Source: DATCMU01 sp036563245 (lineage in GTDB: Bacteria > Pseudomonadota > Alphaproteobacteria > Rhizobiales > Devosiaceae). From it: 64,000 nucleotides of DNA. Shown here piece after piece: positions 36,120-45,397 of this stretch; the stretch's first letter is position 1; each line of letters starts with the position of its first letter. Location: positions 34,118-98,117 of the forward strand of contig DATCMU010000038.1 in the NCBI GenBank assembly GCA_036563245.1. Direction: 5' to 3'. The notes below the pieces were generated by a model. That model made no database searches and was not told where the DNA came from. It saw only the letters and a program-made list of their open reading frames with translations. A program made the position numbers and the translations under genes.

Positions 36120-36668
36120 TCAGCTTCCGATATTGCGGCAGGTCAGTGCCGAGAGAATATCCCGATAGCGGGCCCGAACGACCGGGTAGGGCGCTGCCAG
36201 CCGGATCAGGGCGAAGATGTCGTCGACCGGCGATTGAACGATCAACAGACCTTCTTCGACCGGTATCTCCTGGCGCGCGAGCAACTGGGTCTGCTCGCTG
36301 TTGAACACGCCCAGTTCGAGCGTTCCGCTGGTTCCCGACCGGTTGGTCGTCGAATAGACCACACGCCCGTCGCGTGCATAGACCGCCACCGACCAGAAGG
36401 TGTTGGGAAGATCCCCCACAACTTCGCCGGGGCCGCGTGACAGGTCGATCCGGCAAATCGCATAGGAAAACAGCGGGTCGAGGGCCAGCGGATTGGGAGA
36501 GCCCGGGGTGACCGGATCGAGCAGGGTGATGGTGTTTGCCGTCTCGATCCCCGGGATCTTCTGCCACACGTCCTTGGGACTGAGCGCCGGCAACATCAGC
36601 ATGATCACCAGGTGCACGATCAGTCCCAGCACCACGCCTGCCGCGATCCACAGGGCCGTCCTGGTCAT
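36120..36668 (-). CDS. DUF1254 domain membrane protein
   Basis: 182 residues. One N-terminal helix, then SPKDVWQKIPG ... PLFSYAICRIDLSRGPGEVVGDLPNTFWSVAVYARDG, matching the DUF1254 fold. In other bacteria DUF1254 and DUF1214 are halves of one long protein; here they are separate coupled genes (ATGA overlap with DUF1214). Function unknown, periplasm-facing. Confidence 0.8.
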   Translation of the reverse strand: MTRTALWIAAGVVLGLIVHLVIMLMLPALSPKDVWQKIPGIETANTITLLDPVTPGSPNPLALDPLFSYAICRIDLSRGPGEVVGDLPNTFWSVAVYARDGRVVYSTTNRSGTSGTLELGVFNSEQTQLLARQEIPVEEGLLIVQSPVDDIFALIRLAAPYPVVRARYRDILSALTCRNIGS

Positions 36669-37240
36669 GCGCAGCCCTCGTTCAGGATTGCCGGGAGTTT
36701 CTCGACCTGCGAACCCAGGCCCGAAAAGATCGAGGCGTCATAGAGCGTCAGGACCAGCGAAAACCGTCCCTCGCCGGTGATCTCATACCAGTAGCCCGGC
36801 GCCAGCCTTTTGCTGACGCGCACCTCGATCGATCCATCCGCAGGCCGTGGCAGGCTTGTGCCGACGACCTCGGCCATCCCGTCGGGCCTTGCGATGTCGA
36901 CGCCCTTTGCATCCACGGCGATCAGCGTCCAGAAGGCGGCAACCGGCGTCGATCCGTCGATCCGGTAGCGGCAATTCCGGTCGAGCGCGCGTCCATCGCT
37001 GTCCGTGCCGGCGACGAACCGGATACCCTCGCTGCGTCCGAGCTGCAACACCGCCTGCCGCGCCAGATAGGCGTTGGTATAAGGATCCGGTTCGGGAGCG
37101 CCGACCTCGGGCCATGCGACCCAGGGCCCCACCTTCATCGTGCCGACCGGGGACCACGACGTCAGCGCCAGATAGCTCAGGCCGAACCCGACCACCAGGG
37201 CTACGGTAAGCATGGCGAACAGATTGACCACAAACCGCAC
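36665..37240 (-). CDS. DUF1214 domain membrane protein
   Basis: 191 residues. One N-terminal helix (AMLTVALVVGFGLSYLAL) and the DUF1214 body: DRNCRYRIDGSTPVAAFWTLIAVD ... LAPGYWYEITGEGRFSLVLTLYD. Starts 3 bp after the PBP1A stop, so it is downstream of pbpA in the same minus-strand operon. Function unknown. Confidence 0.82.
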   Translation of the reverse strand: MRFVVNLFAMLTVALVVGFGLSYLALTSWSPVGTMKVGPWVAWPEVGAPEPDPYTNAYLARQAVLQLGRSEGIRFVAGTDSDGRALDRNCRYRIDGSTPVAAFWTLIAVDAKGVDIARPDGMAEVVGTSLPRPADGSIEVRVSKRLAPGYWYEITGEGRFSLVLTLYDASIFSGLGSQVEKLPAILNEGCA

Positions 37241-37243
37241 GCG

Positions 37244-39445
37244 TCAGTTCCCCGTCGGGGCGCTCGCGGGCGCGATCAGGGCGGAATTACCCAGCCGCGC
37301 CTTGCGCATCTGCACCAGAAGCCGGTCCGCGAGTTCCGCCAGCTTGTCGGCGGCCTCGGGTGTCAGGCTGGGCGGGCGTTCCGGTGGCGCCTCGGTCGCC
37401 GAACCATCAGTGCCCTCGGCCACGACATAGGGCTTGGGCATGAAATCCACCCCGAACAACGGTTTGATCTCGATATTGGTGTGGGCGTACTGCATGAACT
37501 TGTGCCACGTCCTTGCGGGAAGGCTGCCGCCCGTCACGCGCTTGGTCTCGGTATAGTCGTCGTTTCCCAGCCAGACGGTCGCCACATAATTGCCGGTGAA
37601 GCCGCAGAACCAGGCGTCACGATAGGAGGATGTCGTGCCGGTCTTGCCCGCGACCGGAACCCCGTCGATATTGGCGGCGCGGCCGGTTCCGGCCACCACC
37701 ACGTTGCGCATCATGGTGTTCATCTCCGCCACGATTTCCGGATCGAGCACGCGCTCGTGCGGCGCGTAGTCCCCGATATCGAAGACTTTCTCGCCCCTCA
37801 GCGTGGTAATCCGCGTGATCCCGTAGGCAGGGGCCTTCAGCCCGCCATCGGCGAAGGCGGTATAGGCGGACGCCATGTCGAGAACGCTGACCGAAGCGAC
37901 GCCAAGCGCCAGCGAGCGGGTCACCGGGAAGTTGTTCGTGATTCCAAGGCGATGGGCCATGTCCGCGATCGGCTGCCGGCCGGTCTTGACCGAAAGCTGC
38001 ACCGCCACCGTGTTCACCGAATGGGTGAGGGCGCTCAACAGCGAAATCCGGCCGTTGAAGTTGCGCTCGTAGTTCTGCGGGCACCAGTTGCCGATGCAGA
38101 ACGGGCGGTCCACGATCACGGTCTTCGGGGTCATGCCGAGTTCTTCGAACGCGGTGGCATAAACGAAGGGCTTGAACGAGGACCCCGGCTGGCGTTCCGA
38201 GTTCACCGCGCGGTTATACTGGCTCTTGCCGTAGTCGACGCCGCCCACCATCGCCCGTACGGCGCCGTTGAGATCGGTCACCACCATGGCGCCCTGGCTG
38301 ACATGGTAGCGCTCGCCATCGTCCCTAATGGTCGAGGTCACCGCCTGTTCGGCATAGGTTTGCAGGGATGGGTCTATCGTGGTGTGCACGATGAACCCGA
38401 CCGCGTCGGAGCCGGCCACCACGCGTTTGACCCGATCGTAAATCCAGTCGAGGAAATAGTTGGGCGAGTTCACGTCGTTGGAATGGTCGATCGGCACCGC
38501 GGGATTGCGCCGCGCCGCCGTCACCTGACCCTCGGTCAGAAAACCCGCATCCACCATGTTGGACAGGACCACGTTTGCCCGTCCGCGCGCCGCGGCAAGG
38601 TCGGTGGTCGGGGAGTATTTCGACGGGGCCTTGAACAGCCCGGCCAGCATCGCCGCTTCGGCCAGGTTGATGTCGGTCACCTTCTTGCCGAAATAGAATT
38701 CGGACGCCGCGGCGACCCCGAAATTGCCGCCCCCCATATAGGCCCGGTCGAAGTAGAGCTTGAGGATCTCGTCCTTGGTGTAGTGCGCTTCGAGCCAGAT
38801 CGCGAGGAACGCTTCGTTGATCTTGCGCTGCAGCGTGCGCTCGGACGACAGGAACAGGTTCTTGGCCAACTGCTGGGTGATCGAGGAGCCGCCTTCGACC
38901 ACCGAATTTGCCTGCACGTTCGAAACGAGCGCCCGAATCGTGCCCCAGACGTCGATGCCGAAATGCTCGTAGAACCGTCGGTCCTCGGTGGCGATGGTGG
39001 CCTTGACCAGGTAATCCGGCAACTGGTCGAGGTTGAAACTGTCGTCGGTACGGATGCCGCGCCTGCCGATCTCGTTGCCATATCGGTCCAGGAAGATCAC
39101 CGAATAGTCTGGCTGGCGGTTGAACGCCCCGCTGGCCGTTTCGTCGAAGGCGGGCAGGGCCAGCGCCGTCATCAGCACCAGCCCGATCACCCCGATGCTG
39201 AGTGCGTCGGAGACGATTTCCACCAGAAGCCGCTTCAGTCCATAGACATGAAAGCGGTCCATGATGTCCTGGAAGCGGGAATAGCCGCCGCCGAATCCCG
39301 CAAAGAACTCGTAGAGCGTCGAATCGATCCAGGCGTCGGCCTGCAGCAACCGAAGCTTGCGTTCTTTTTTCCGCTTGTCCTCGACCGGTTCGTGCACAAC
39401 CGCTACCTTCGCGCGCTTTCGGCCCTCTTTATCGTGCCATAGCAT
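37244..39445 (-). CDS. penicillin-binding protein 1A (bifunctional transglycosylase/transpeptidase)
   Basis: 733 residues. A basic cytosolic N-terminus (~75 residues), one membrane helix, then the glycosyltransferase 51 domain with ATEDRRFYEHFGID and EGGSSITQQLAKNLFLS. The transpeptidase domain has the SxxK serine in QPGSSFKPF, SxN in HSVNTVAV and KTGTTSSYRDAWF. It polymerises and cross-links peptidoglycan in the periplasm. The long basic tail before the helix is typical of Hyphomicrobiales PBP1A. Divergent from ycgN. Confidence 0.95.
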   Translation of the reverse strand: MLWHDKEGRKRAKVAVVHEPVEDKRKKERKLRLLQADAWIDSTLYEFFAGFGGGYSRFQDIMDRFHVYGLKRLLVEIVSDALSIGVIGLVLMTALALPAFDETASGAFNRQPDYSVIFLDRYGNEIGRRGIRTDDSFNLDQLPDYLVKATIATEDRRFYEHFGIDVWGTIRALVSNVQANSVVEGGSSITQQLAKNLFLSSERTLQRKINEAFLAIWLEAHYTKDEILKLYFDRAYMGGGNFGVAAASEFYFGKKVTDINLAEAAMLAGLFKAPSKYSPTTDLAAARGRANVVLSNMVDAGFLTEGQVTAARRNPAVPIDHSNDVNSPNYFLDWIYDRVKRVVAGSDAVGFIVHTTIDPSLQTYAEQAVTSTIRDDGERYHVSQGAMVVTDLNGAVRAMVGGVDYGKSQYNRAVNSERQPGSSFKPFVYATAFEELGMTPKTVIVDRPFCIGNWCPQNYERNFNGRISLLSALTHSVNTVAVQLSVKTGRQPIADMAHRLGITNNFPVTRSLALGVASVSVLDMASAYTAFADGGLKAPAYGITRITTLRGEKVFDIGDYAPHERVLDPEIVAEMNTMMRNVVVAGTGRAANIDGVPVAGKTGTTSSYRDAWFCGFTGNYVATVWLGNDDYTETKRVTGGSLPARTWHKFMQYAHTNIEIKPLFGVDFMPKPYVVAEGTDGSATEAPPERPPSLTPEAADKLAELADRLLVQMRKARLGNSALIAPASAPTGN

Positions 39446-39525
39446 ATAATTTGGCCGAGCACGTTCGGCAAACGGGCCGATTCGGCACTATGTGGCGCAC
39501 TTTTGCGCGCTGTCAGCGGGGAACG

Positions 39526-39978
39526 ATGCCTTTCTGGACCGAAAAGACCCTCGAGGAGATGACAGAGGCCGAATGGGAGGCCCTGTGCGACGGTTGCGGG
39601 CGTTGCTGCCTGATCAAGCTCGAGGACGAGGACACCGGCGAAATCATCACGTCGGACGTGCGTTGCAAGCTCCTGGATGGCGAGACCTGCCGCTGCTCCG
39701 ATTATGAAAACCGGCAGGAGCGGGTGCCCGACTGCATCAAGGTCACCCCGGACAACATTGCCACCATCCCCTGGATGCCAACGACCTGCGCCTATCGGCG
39801 GCTTGCCGAGGGCAGGGGGCTTGCCTGGTGGCATCCCCTTGTCTCGGGCGACCCCGAAACGGTGGTGATGGCCGGGGTCTCGATACGCAATCGCACCGTC
39901 AGCGAAGAAGAGGTGGACGCTGACGAGTGGGAAGACCATGCCGTCGACTGGCCCGAGTGGGAGCCGCCCGAAAGCTGA
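39526..39978 (+). CDS. YcgN family cysteine-cluster protein (UPF0260)
   Basis: 150 residues from ATG 39526, preceded by GGGGAACG. CDGCGRCCLIKLEDED, VRCKLLDGETCRCSDY and PDCIK give the conserved cysteine pattern, suggesting metal or Fe-S binding. Function unknown. Confidence 0.9.
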   Translation: MPFWTEKTLEEMTEAEWEALCDGCGRCCLIKLEDEDTGEIITSDVRCKLLDGETCRCSDYENRQERVPDCIKVTPDNIATIPWMPTTCAYRRLAEGRGLAWWHPLVSGDPETVVMAGVSIRNRTVSEEEVDADEWEDHAVDWPEWEPPES

Positions 39979-40087
39979 CAGCAGGTGGCGAATACGCTTG
40001 ACACGGCTCGGCAATCGGCCAGAAGGGAATTGTGCGGCGTCGCGGTGTGCGGTCGCTCTAGAATTCGAGGCATTCCGGGGGGCTTGG

Positions 40088-41233
40088 ATGCTGACGTCGA
40101 CCTATCTTGGCCGCTATGCACTCTGGTTCAAGGCGACCAATTCCGACCATTTGAGGTTTCCAACCGTCCCGGTGAACCCGGCCGCGACACCGCGTCGTCT
40201 GGAGCGTCGGCAGTCGCCCGTCGTTTTCGACCCGGTGACCGTGCGCGGCCAGGACGGGGAACGGAAGGTCCCTCTCGACGCGCTTGTGAACGACACGGGC
40301 AGCACCGCCCTGCTGGTACTTCGCGATGGAGAGGTCCTCTACGAGCGCTACGCGAACGGCGGCGCGGTGGACCGGCTGAACCGCTGCTTTTCGGTGACCA
40401 AGTCGATCGGCTCGGCCTTGGTCGGTGCGGCGATCCGGCATGGCCATATCGACGATATCGACCAGACGGTCGGCGAGTTCCTTCCCGAACTGCGCGGTGA
40501 ACGGCGTGGCGAGCTCACGCTTCGTCAGCTTCTCGAAATGCAGTCGGGAATCCGCTTCCGCGAAGGCGTTCTGCCCTGGCAGGACGATGCGCGAACTTAT
40601 TATGATCCGGATTGCCGCCGGCTGACGCTCGGCGCCAGGATCGTCGATCCTGTCGGGGAATTCTTCCACTACAACAACTTCTGCACGTTCCTGATCGGCA
40701 TGATCGTGGAGCGCGCTACCGGCGAGACGGTCGACCGGTTTCTCGAGCGCGCCATCTGGCAGCCGATCGGGGCGGAACACCCGGCCAGTTTCCTGATCGA
40801 CAGCGGGGCCAATCGGTTCGTGCACCTGGAGAGCGGCTTCAACGCCACCGCGGCAGACCTCGCCCGATTTGGCCTACTCTATCTCGAAGACGGAAAGGTC
40901 GGCGGCGAACAGGTGCTGCCGCCCGGATGGGTCGATCTGTCGACGACGCCGGAGGGGCGGCGCACCGACCAGGACTATTTCCGGCACTATCGCAAACTGC
41001 CCTGGGGGCGGCCGCTTTCGTCAGGCAGGTATTTCTATGGCCTGTTCTGGTGGGGCTACCTGGCAGGCGAAGCGGAGCACGACTACTTCGCCATGGGAGT
41101 GCTGGGCGAGCATATCTATGTGTCGCCGCGCCATCGAACCGTCATCGTGCGGCTGAGCGAGCGTTTTCCGCCCGGTATGTGGTGGCCGCCCGTGTTCCGC
41201 CAGTTGGCTGAACAGGCGAGCATGAGAGCCTGA
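40088..41233 (+). CDS. beta-lactamase-like serine hydrolase (PF00144)
   Basis: 381 residues from ATG 40088. The nucleophile SxxK is in SVTKSIGSALVGAA, the YxN-like catalytic pair is FHYNNFCTF, and the C-terminal strand before RHRTVIVRLS replaces the KTG motif, as in class C-like esterases and peptidases. No clear signal peptide, though the first 15 residues are hydrophobic. Substrate unknown. Confidence 0.85.
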   Translation: MLTSTYLGRYALWFKATNSDHLRFPTVPVNPAATPRRLERRQSPVVFDPVTVRGQDGERKVPLDALVNDTGSTALLVLRDGEVLYERYANGGAVDRLNRCFSVTKSIGSALVGAAIRHGHIDDIDQTVGEFLPELRGERRGELTLRQLLEMQSGIRFREGVLPWQDDARTYYDPDCRRLTLGARIVDPVGEFFHYNNFCTFLIGMIVERATGETVDRFLERAIWQPIGAEHPASFLIDSGANRFVHLESGFNATAADLARFGLLYLEDGKVGGEQVLPPGWVDLSTTPEGRRTDQDYFRHYRKLPWGRPLSSGRYFYGLFWWGYLAGEAEHDYFAMGVLGEHIYVSPRHRTVIVRLSERFPPGMWWPPVFRQLAEQASMRA

Positions 41234-41356
41234 AGCCGGCCTGCCGCAAATTCGCCGCCAAGCTGAACCACAGATGAACGCCCGATTGCACAAGGGTTCA
41301 AGCGCGATGCGCTATCCGCTGTGCATCACGATCAGACACAAGCGAAAATCTGTCCC

Positions 41357-41758
41357 ATGTTCAAGCGCCTCCTGAATGGATTCGCCGTCGCCGCGCTGTT
41401 GCTCGGCACCCTCGCAACCCCTCTGCTTGCCGCCGACCTGGCCCCCAGTCCCGTGGGCAAGTGGCAGGTGACCACGGGCGAATCGCGCTTTCAGGTGACC
41501 ACGTGCGGCGACGGCACCGAGCTGTGCGCCAAGCTGGTCTGGCTTCGCAAGGACATGCGGACCGCTGAAAACCTGAAATATCTCAATACTTACGTGCTCA
41601 AGGGAGCCCTGCCTGTCGATGCCAACAAGTGGCGCGGCACGGTGCAATATCAGGGCCAGACCGTCGGCGGCAGCCTTACCCTCGTCGACAACGACAGGAT
41701 GGTGCTGACTGGCTGCCAGCTGGTGATCTGCCAACGCATCGATTTCACACGGCTCTGA
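41357..41758 (+). CDS. DUF2147 family secreted protein
   Basis: 133 residues from ATG 41357 with a signal peptide (FAVAALLLGTLATPLLAADL). The mature part GKWQVTTGESRFQVTTCGDGTELCAKLVWL ... GGSLTLVDNDRMVLTGCQ is the DUF2147 beta-fold. Periplasmic, function unknown. Convergent with the cyclase gene. Confidence 0.85.
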   Translation: MFKRLLNGFAVAALLLGTLATPLLAADLAPSPVGKWQVTTGESRFQVTTCGDGTELCAKLVWLRKDMRTAENLKYLNTYVLKGALPVDANKWRGTVQYQGQTVGGSLTLVDNDRMVLTGCQLVICQRIDFTRL

Positions 41759-41779
41759 TCGCCGAGCCCGCAAGCCCGA

Positions 41780-44700
41780 TCAACATTCGCCTTGCACGGT
41801 GGCGCCGGCCTCGGCCAGCGCCATATCGAGCAGCGCAAGGGCATTGGTGAACCCCGTCCTTGCCGCCTCATCCCGCAACCGGCGCAACTCGCCCAATGTC
41901 TCGGTGTCGCTGTTGCCCTCCGCGGCCTTCATCAGCGCCCTCGCCCGGGCGATGACGAATTCGCTCAGCGGCATGGGCTCGTCGCTTGTGTAGTCCTCAA
42001 GGGCCGCGCAATAGCGTTTCACGTCGTCCCAGTTGCGATTCTGTAGCGAGACCTCCAGCGCAAGCTGGTAGAAGATCAGGTAGTTGTGGCTCAGGCACTT
42101 CTCGCTGCCAAGGATCCGGTCACCTTCCTGCATTGCCCAGCGACGCGTGTCGGGGTCGTCGGTGAGCCATGTCAGCACTGCCAGTATCCAGGGGCCGCCG
42201 AATGTGACGCCTGCCGATTTTGCCCGCTCGAATGCCTGGCGCAGGCGTTGATCGTCGTTCGGCCTGCCCTTCAGAAAATCCTCAAGCGAACTGCCGATGG
42301 CCAGCAGCGGCTCGATCAGCGACAGCCCGAGTTGCTCCACGATGGCCTGCATGCGTTCAAGGTCGGCATGCATCCGGTCCGCATCGAGCAGCGAACGGTT
42401 GTAGATCGCCACGGCCGCGCCCACCCAGAGCGCGAAGAACTCGGCCCGGCGGTTGCCCACTTCCCCCGCCATTTCCTGCGCCAGGAGCGAGTTGGCGTGG
42501 GCCTCGGCGATCTCGCATTTGAACAGGTGAACATCGGTCAGCATGATCCGGTAGGCGACCTCAATGGACCCAAGCCCATTGGCCCGCGCCAGCTTGATGC
42601 ATTCATCCAGGTAGCTTTGCGCAGTCAGGATCTTGCCCACCGAGTAATAGGCGTCGCCCAGCCCCCCGAGCGCCCTCGCCTTGAGGGGCACCGAGCCGGC
42701 CTTTTCCGCATAGGCGAGCGCAGTCTCGTGCTCGGTGCGGCAGCGGTCGTAATCGCCCAACGGAAAAACGAGATTCCCGCGCAGGTGGTGGATTTCGGCC
42801 AGTTCCTCGTCGAGGCCCGCCGCCTCCGCCGCCGGTTGGGCGAGCGCCAGGTTATCAAGGCCCTCGCTGGTCTTGCCCGCGAGCCGCGCCAGTTCCCCAA
42901 GGCCGATCCATGCTGGCACCCTGTCCGCGTCGGCAGGCGCGATCTCGAGCGCCTGCCGGTAGGCTTCGCCCGCGCCGGCCGGGTCGCCGGTCTCGCGCAG
43001 CTTGGTGCCCTTGTAGCAAAGCAGCTTTGCCCGCTCGGCCGGATCGGTCGACAAGTCCAGTCCCCTCTCGCAAAGCCGCAGCGCCCCTTCATAGTGATAG
43101 AGATCACCCTGCGCGCGCGCGGCATCGAGATAGGCCGCCGCCGCAGCCGGATCACCGGCCCGGTCGAGATGTTCGGCCCGCAACACCGGGTCGCTCCCGG
43201 CGAAATAGTCGGCCGCCTTGCGGTGCAGGCGCTGGCGCGTTGCATTGAGCATGGACGAATAGACGCCTTCCTGGATCAGCGCATGAACGAACAGGAAGTC
43301 GCTGCCCTCGGGACGCACGAGCGTATGTTCGACAAGGGCGCGGCAATCGTAGGCGGGCTGGTCGCAAAGTGCGCGAACCGCATCGAGCCCGAAGCGCTGC
43401 CCGATGATCGACGCCGCTTGCAGCGCCTGCCTGTCGGCATTGGCAAGCCGGTCCATGCGCGAAAGCACCAGCGACTGGATGGACGCGGGGATTTCACTGT
43501 CGCCGCGCTCTTCCGAATTGCGCAGCAACTGGTCGAGGAACAGCGGATTTCCCTCGGCCCGGGCGATGCATTCCTCCGCGAACTGGCGGCTCGAGGAGAG
43601 CAGCCCCGCCGCCATTTCCGCCGATTCCTCGCGCCTGAGCGGTCCCAGATCGATGGTGAGCAGCGCGCTTTCGCGGGTCGCGGTGCGCCAGGCCTGGTCG
43701 AGCGGGTCGCCCTCGATGCGCGATGTCATCAGCAAGAGCGCCGGGCACCGGGCCGTCGCCCTGGCCATCTCCTCCATGCAGCGCAGCATCACCCCGTCGG
43801 CCCAGTGGATGTCCTCGATCACGATCAGGATGGGAGAGCGGGCCCCGGCGCGGATCATCAGGTCCGCCATGAAGGCGAATTTCCTGGCGTTGCGCACCTG
43901 GTTGTTCATTGCCTCGAAGCGCGCGCGTTCGTCCGGCGCCTGCTCGAGATCGAGCAGGTCGTTGAGAAACGGCCGGTCGTCGGGTGCCACCAGCCCTTCG
44001 GCCAATGCCCGGTTTGCAGCACCGGACCGTGCCTCGCTCGAACAGCCCAGCGGCAGGCCCAGAAGGGAGGCGACTACGGTGCGCATGGCATCCTGGCCGC
44101 GCGCCACGCCGAAATCGAACACCAGCCCCTTGTGGACGGAGAACCCGGCCGCTCTGGCGCGCTGTGAGAATTCGGCGACCAGCCGCGACTTGCCCATTCC
44201 GGCTTCGCCACGCACCAGGATCGGCTGCCCACTGCCGCTTTCCGCGCAGTTTTCCATGGCCCCGGTGAGCATGCGCATTTCGGCGCGGCGCCCGACGAAC
44301 TGGCCGGCGCCAGGGGGCTCGCGATCCGCGGCCTGCGCGACTGCCTTGAAGGCGGGCACGGGGCCATCGAACCCCTTCACCTCGACCCCGCCAAGCGATT
44401 GAAAGCCCGAGACCCCGGCCGCGGCGCGCCGCACCGCGTCCGAGACGATGGTCTCCCCACCCCTGGCCTTGGCGTTGAGCCGCGCCGCAAGGTTCACCGA
44501 CCGCCCCATCACCGTATATTCATTGCGCGATTCCGCGCCCACGCCGCCGGCGACCACCGATCCGCTGGCAATCCCGATATGCAGCGACAGGTCGCGCTCG
44601 AGTTCGGCGGCGATCCCCGCCATCGCGGCGTGGATGTCGGCGGCGGCGCGCACCGCGCGCACCGGGTCGTCGTCATGGGCGATGGGCGCGCCGAACAGCG

Positions 44701-45130
44701 CCATCACCTCGTCCCCGATGTGCTTGTCGATCGTGCCGCCATAGCCCTCGATGATCTCGTCCACCGCAGCAAAGATGCGCGAGACGATGAGGCTGAGTTC
44801 TTCGGCGTCGATCTGGGTGGAAAGATGCGTGTAGCCCGTGATGTCGGCAAAGAGCACGGTCACCTGCCGCCGTTCGCCCTGCGGCGCGCCCGGCAAGTCC
44901 GGCGCGGCGTGTGGCACGGGTGGGGCGGCGATGTCGGGCTGGCTGGCCGAGGGGTTCAGCGCGGCGATGGCGGCGAGCAGCTTCTTGCGGTGCCCAAGCG
45001 AGGCGACGCCGAGTTCCTTCAGGTCGTCGGCTTCAAGCGTCGGCAAGGTCTCGGCGTCGATGTCGTTTTCTTCGAACGCATCGGCATATTGCCCGAGGCC
45101 CAGGCCATTCAGCCAGCCCGCGATGTCCAT
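41780..45130 (-). CDS. SAM domain - adenylate/guanylate cyclase - AAA ATPase - TPR signalling protein
   Basis: 1116 residues from ATG 45130. Domains in order: SAM-like domain (1-60), class III nucleotide cyclase (about 85-260) with both metal-binding Asp (FADITGYTHLS and IDKHIGDEVMALFG) and transition-state residues (NEYTVMGRSVNLAARL), an NTPase with GEAGMGKSRLVAEF (about 300-320) and LIVIEDIHWADG, and a long TPR region (about 620-1080). The catalytic residues look intact, so it may make cAMP or cGMP. Similar multi-domain cyclases are common in rhizobia. The secreted protease lies divergently 268 bp away. Confidence 0.88.
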   Translation of the reverse strand: MDIAGWLNGLGLGQYADAFEENDIDAETLPTLEADDLKELGVASLGHRKKLLAAIAALNPSASQPDIAAPPVPHAAPDLPGAPQGERRQVTVLFADITGYTHLSTQIDAEELSLIVSRIFAAVDEIIEGYGGTIDKHIGDEVMALFGAPIAHDDDPVRAVRAAADIHAAMAGIAAELERDLSLHIGIASGSVVAGGVGAESRNEYTVMGRSVNLAARLNAKARGGETIVSDAVRRAAAGVSGFQSLGGVEVKGFDGPVPAFKAVAQAADREPPGAGQFVGRRAEMRMLTGAMENCAESGSGQPILVRGEAGMGKSRLVAEFSQRARAAGFSVHKGLVFDFGVARGQDAMRTVVASLLGLPLGCSSEARSGAANRALAEGLVAPDDRPFLNDLLDLEQAPDERARFEAMNNQVRNARKFAFMADLMIRAGARSPILIVIEDIHWADGVMLRCMEEMARATARCPALLLMTSRIEGDPLDQAWRTATRESALLTIDLGPLRREESAEMAAGLLSSSRQFAEECIARAEGNPLFLDQLLRNSEERGDSEIPASIQSLVLSRMDRLANADRQALQAASIIGQRFGLDAVRALCDQPAYDCRALVEHTLVRPEGSDFLFVHALIQEGVYSSMLNATRQRLHRKAADYFAGSDPVLRAEHLDRAGDPAAAAAYLDAARAQGDLYHYEGALRLCERGLDLSTDPAERAKLLCYKGTKLRETGDPAGAGEAYRQALEIAPADADRVPAWIGLGELARLAGKTSEGLDNLALAQPAAEAAGLDEELAEIHHLRGNLVFPLGDYDRCRTEHETALAYAEKAGSVPLKARALGGLGDAYYSVGKILTAQSYLDECIKLARANGLGSIEVAYRIMLTDVHLFKCEIAEAHANSLLAQEMAGEVGNRRAEFFALWVGAAVAIYNRSLLDADRMHADLERMQAIVEQLGLSLIEPLLAIGSSLEDFLKGRPNDDQRLRQAFERAKSAGVTFGGPWILAVLTWLTDDPDTRRWAMQEGDRILGSEKCLSHNYLIFYQLALEVSLQNRNWDDVKRYCAALEDYTSDEPMPLSEFVIARARALMKAAEGNSDTETLGELRRLRDEAARTGFTNALALLDMALAEAGATVQGEC

Positions 45131-45397
45131 TCGGCTTTCTCCCCGAAAGCGCGACAAGCCAACAGCCTATCACAGGGCAGGGCGCGGGGCAGGCCCTGTT
45201 TGAGGGGGGACTGGGAGGGAGTGGGAGGTTGGGGGGATGAGGCATGTCACCGAGAACTGATTTGGCCCTGCCGGCATGGCTCGACTGCCGACGCTCCGCC
45301 GTCGCCTGCCACGAGCAATCGCGGCGATGGAACCTGCCCCCTATTGACTGACCTTGGTCGCAGGAGAATTGTTGGGGCGGCCAAGGGGGCGGGAGTG

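Noticed and set aside
37481..39442. 653-codon plus-strand open frame
   Set aside because: Antisense to PBP1A, whose catalytic motifs are clear; no family resemblance in the shadow frame.
42086..44167. 693-codon plus-strand open frame
   Set aside because: Antisense to the cyclase/ATPase gene; composition is that of a shadow frame.
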